Assembly: GCA_011052285.1 (NCBI GenBank)
Contig: DRJH01000014.1
Span: forward strand, 1-6,586
Direction of reading: 5' to 3'
DNA: 6,586 nucleotides
From: Gammaproteobacteria bacterium
GTDB lineage: Bacteria; Pseudomonadota; Gammaproteobacteria; Arenicellales; DRJH01
Shown here: one piece after another, positions 5,359-6,586 of the stretch
Numbering within the stretch: the stretch's first letter is position 1
Layout: each line of letters starts with the position of its first letter
Position numbers and translations under genes: made by a program
Notes under the pieces: generated by a model
The model's input: the letters and a program-made list of their open reading frames with translations, nothing else
The model's database searches: none
Told to the model about the DNA's origin: nothing

Positions 5359-6549
5359 TCAGAAAAAGGCCTGGATCCCGGTCTGAGCCCGACCCAATAT
5401 CAGCGCATGGATGTCGTGGGTGCCTTCGTAGGTGTTGACCGCCTCTAAGTTCATGGCAGGACGGATTACGTGGTATTCATCCGATACCCCGTTACCACCG
5501 TGCATATCCCGGGCCACGCGGGCGATATCCAGGGCCTTGCCGGCGTTATTGCGCTTCATCAAGGAGATGGCCTCGGGTGCGGCCTGGCCCTGATCCAGCA
5601 ACCTGCCGACTTGCAGGCAACCCTGCAATCCAAGGGTGATTTCCGTTTGCATATCGGCTAATTTTTTCTGGATCAGTTGATTGGCTGCCAGCGGGCGACC
5701 AAACTGTTTGCGCCCCAGGGTATAGTCCAAAGACCGATGCCAGCAGTCTTCAGCAGCACCGAGGACTCCCCAGGATATGCCGTAGCGAGCCCGATTCAGA
5801 CAGCCAAATGGTCCCTTGAGGCCCTGGACATGGGGCAACAGCTTGGCTTGTGGGACGAAGACGTTATCCATGGCGATCTCCCCGGTAATCGAGGCCCGCA
5901 GGGCGAACTTACCCTCAATTTTGTGGGTCGTCAAACCAGCCATGTCGCGCTCGAGGATAAAGCCACGAATGATACCGTCATCATCCTTGGCCCAAATGAT
6001 GAAAATATCGGCTATGGGTGCATTGGTAATCCACATTTTGGCCCCATTAAGGCGAAAACCTCCATCGACTGCGTGGGCACGGGTCACCATGCTGCCAGGA
6101 TCCGATCCATGGTCCGGCTCGGTCAGGCCAAAACAACCCACGGCTTCTCCCCGGGCCAGTGCCGGTAGATACGCTTGTCGTTGTTCATCTGTGCCATAGG
6201 CATGGATGGGATGCATCACCAGGCTCGATTGCACACTCATGGCCGAACGGTAACTGGAATCCACCCGCTCCACTTCCCGGGCGATCAAGCCATAGCTGAC
6301 ATAGTTCAGCCCGGCACACCCATAGCCCTCAATGGTGGAACCGAGCAGTCCCAACTGGCCCATTTCCTGCATAATGGTACGGTCAAAATGCTCATTACGA
6401 TTCGCCTCCAGAATTCTCGGCTGCAATTGTTCCTGACAGTATTTATAGGCACTGTCACGTACCATCCGCTCTTCTTCGTTGAGCTGACCATCCAACAGCA
6501 AGGGGTCGCGCCACTGGAACCTGGGTTTTGTCTGTGAGTAGGTCGTCAT
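5359..6549 (-). CDS. gcdH: Glutaryl-CoA dehydrogenase
   Basis: A 396-residue FAD enzyme of the acyl-CoA dehydrogenase family that oxidises and decarboxylates glutaryl-CoA to crotonyl-CoA and CO2, late in lysine, hydroxylysine and tryptophan breakdown. Electrons pass to electron-transfer flavoprotein. The length is normal for the bacterial enzyme. Markers that separate it from ordinary acyl-CoA dehydrogenases are SSYRSAMSVQSSLVMHPI (98-115, where Arg101 matches the substrate-binding Arg of the human enzyme), GLTEPDHGSDPGSM (141-154), ARDMHGGNGVSDEYHVIR and NLEAVNTYEGTHDIHALILG, where Glu375 should be the catalytic base. The ATG at 6549 has no strong Shine-Dalgarno, but it gives the usual N-terminus and no better in-frame start is seen. 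Only 37 bp lie upstream, so its promoter and upstream neighbour are unknown. It ends convergently with the FliK-like gene, and no other gene of lysine catabolism is in view. The identification is very secure. Confidence 0.96.
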   Translation of the reverse strand: MTTYSQTKPRFQWRDPLLLDGQLNEEERMVRDSAYKYCQEQLQPRILEANRNEHFDRTIMQEMGQLGLLGSTIEGYGCAGLNYVSYGLIAREVERVDSSYRSAMSVQSSLVMHPIHAYGTDEQRQAYLPALARGEAVGCFGLTEPDHGSDPGSMVTRAHAVDGGFRLNGAKMWITNAPIADIFIIWAKDDDGIIRGFILERDMAGLTTHKIEGKFALRASITGEIAMDNVFVPQAKLLPHVQGLKGPFGCLNRARYGISWGVLGAAEDCWHRSLDYTLGRKQFGRPLAANQLIQKKLADMQTEITLGLQGCLQVGRLLDQGQAAPEAISLMKRNNAGKALDIARVARDMHGGNGVSDEYHVIRPAMNLEAVNTYEGTHDIHALILGRAQTGIQAFF

Positions 6550-6586
6550 GGAGTACTTATCCAGTCATAGAGGGTGATTGGGAGGG

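Noticed and set aside
5677..6168. Rightward frame of 163 residues
   Set aside because: It lies wholly antisense to gcdH, whose conserved motifs cover the same bases; it is a shadow frame.
6557..6568. Short leftward ATG ACT GGA TAA ahead of gcdH
   Set aside because: A three-codon frame with no ribosome-binding site is expected by chance and says nothing about regulation.

Overview
The window looks like ordinary chromosome from a proteobacterium, most likely a gammaproteobacterium. This rests on the protein families seen: a fused [4Fe-4S] class I fumarase of about 507 residues, an MltD-like murein transglycosylase with LysM repeats, and a glutaryl-CoA dehydrogenase. Base composition is moderate, roughly 50-56% G+C by eye. 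The taxon is an inference; there is no rRNA or tRNA to anchor it.

Layout from left to right. Positions 1-144 hold a probable 3' end of a rightward gene whose body lies outside the window; its end carries an 18-bp in-frame tandem repeat. Convergent to it, on the minus strand, is a large exported lytic transglycosylase (178-2385) with one GH23 domain and about five LysM modules. A divergent intergenic region of about 230 bp separates it from a rightward class I fumarase (2614-4137). That region holds a good sigma70-like promoter, a hairpin at the predicted transcript start and a pair of 15-bp direct repeats. After a 154-bp gap comes a rightward gene (4292-5149) for a low-complexity protein. Its C-terminal third resembles the FliK/T3S4 hook- or needle-length control domain, although no flagellar or type III secretion genes are nearby. 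A leftward glutaryl-CoA dehydrogenase gene (5359-6549) ends convergently with it across about 210 bp of non-coding DNA.

The genes look monocistronic and do not form one pathway. Fumarase acts in the TCA cycle. GcdH feeds lysine/tryptophan-derived glutaryl-CoA to crotonyl-CoA. The transglycosylase remodels the cell wall. The FliK-like protein is an orphan.

The most unusual observation is a 21-nt motif matching at 19 of 21 positions. It lies in the sense direction about 30 nt downstream of the stop codons of both the transglycosylase and the fumarase genes. It could be a dispersed repeat, a solo transposon end or a shared 3'-UTR element. I found no convincing new multi-gene system, CRISPR array, intact insertion sequence or RNA gene.
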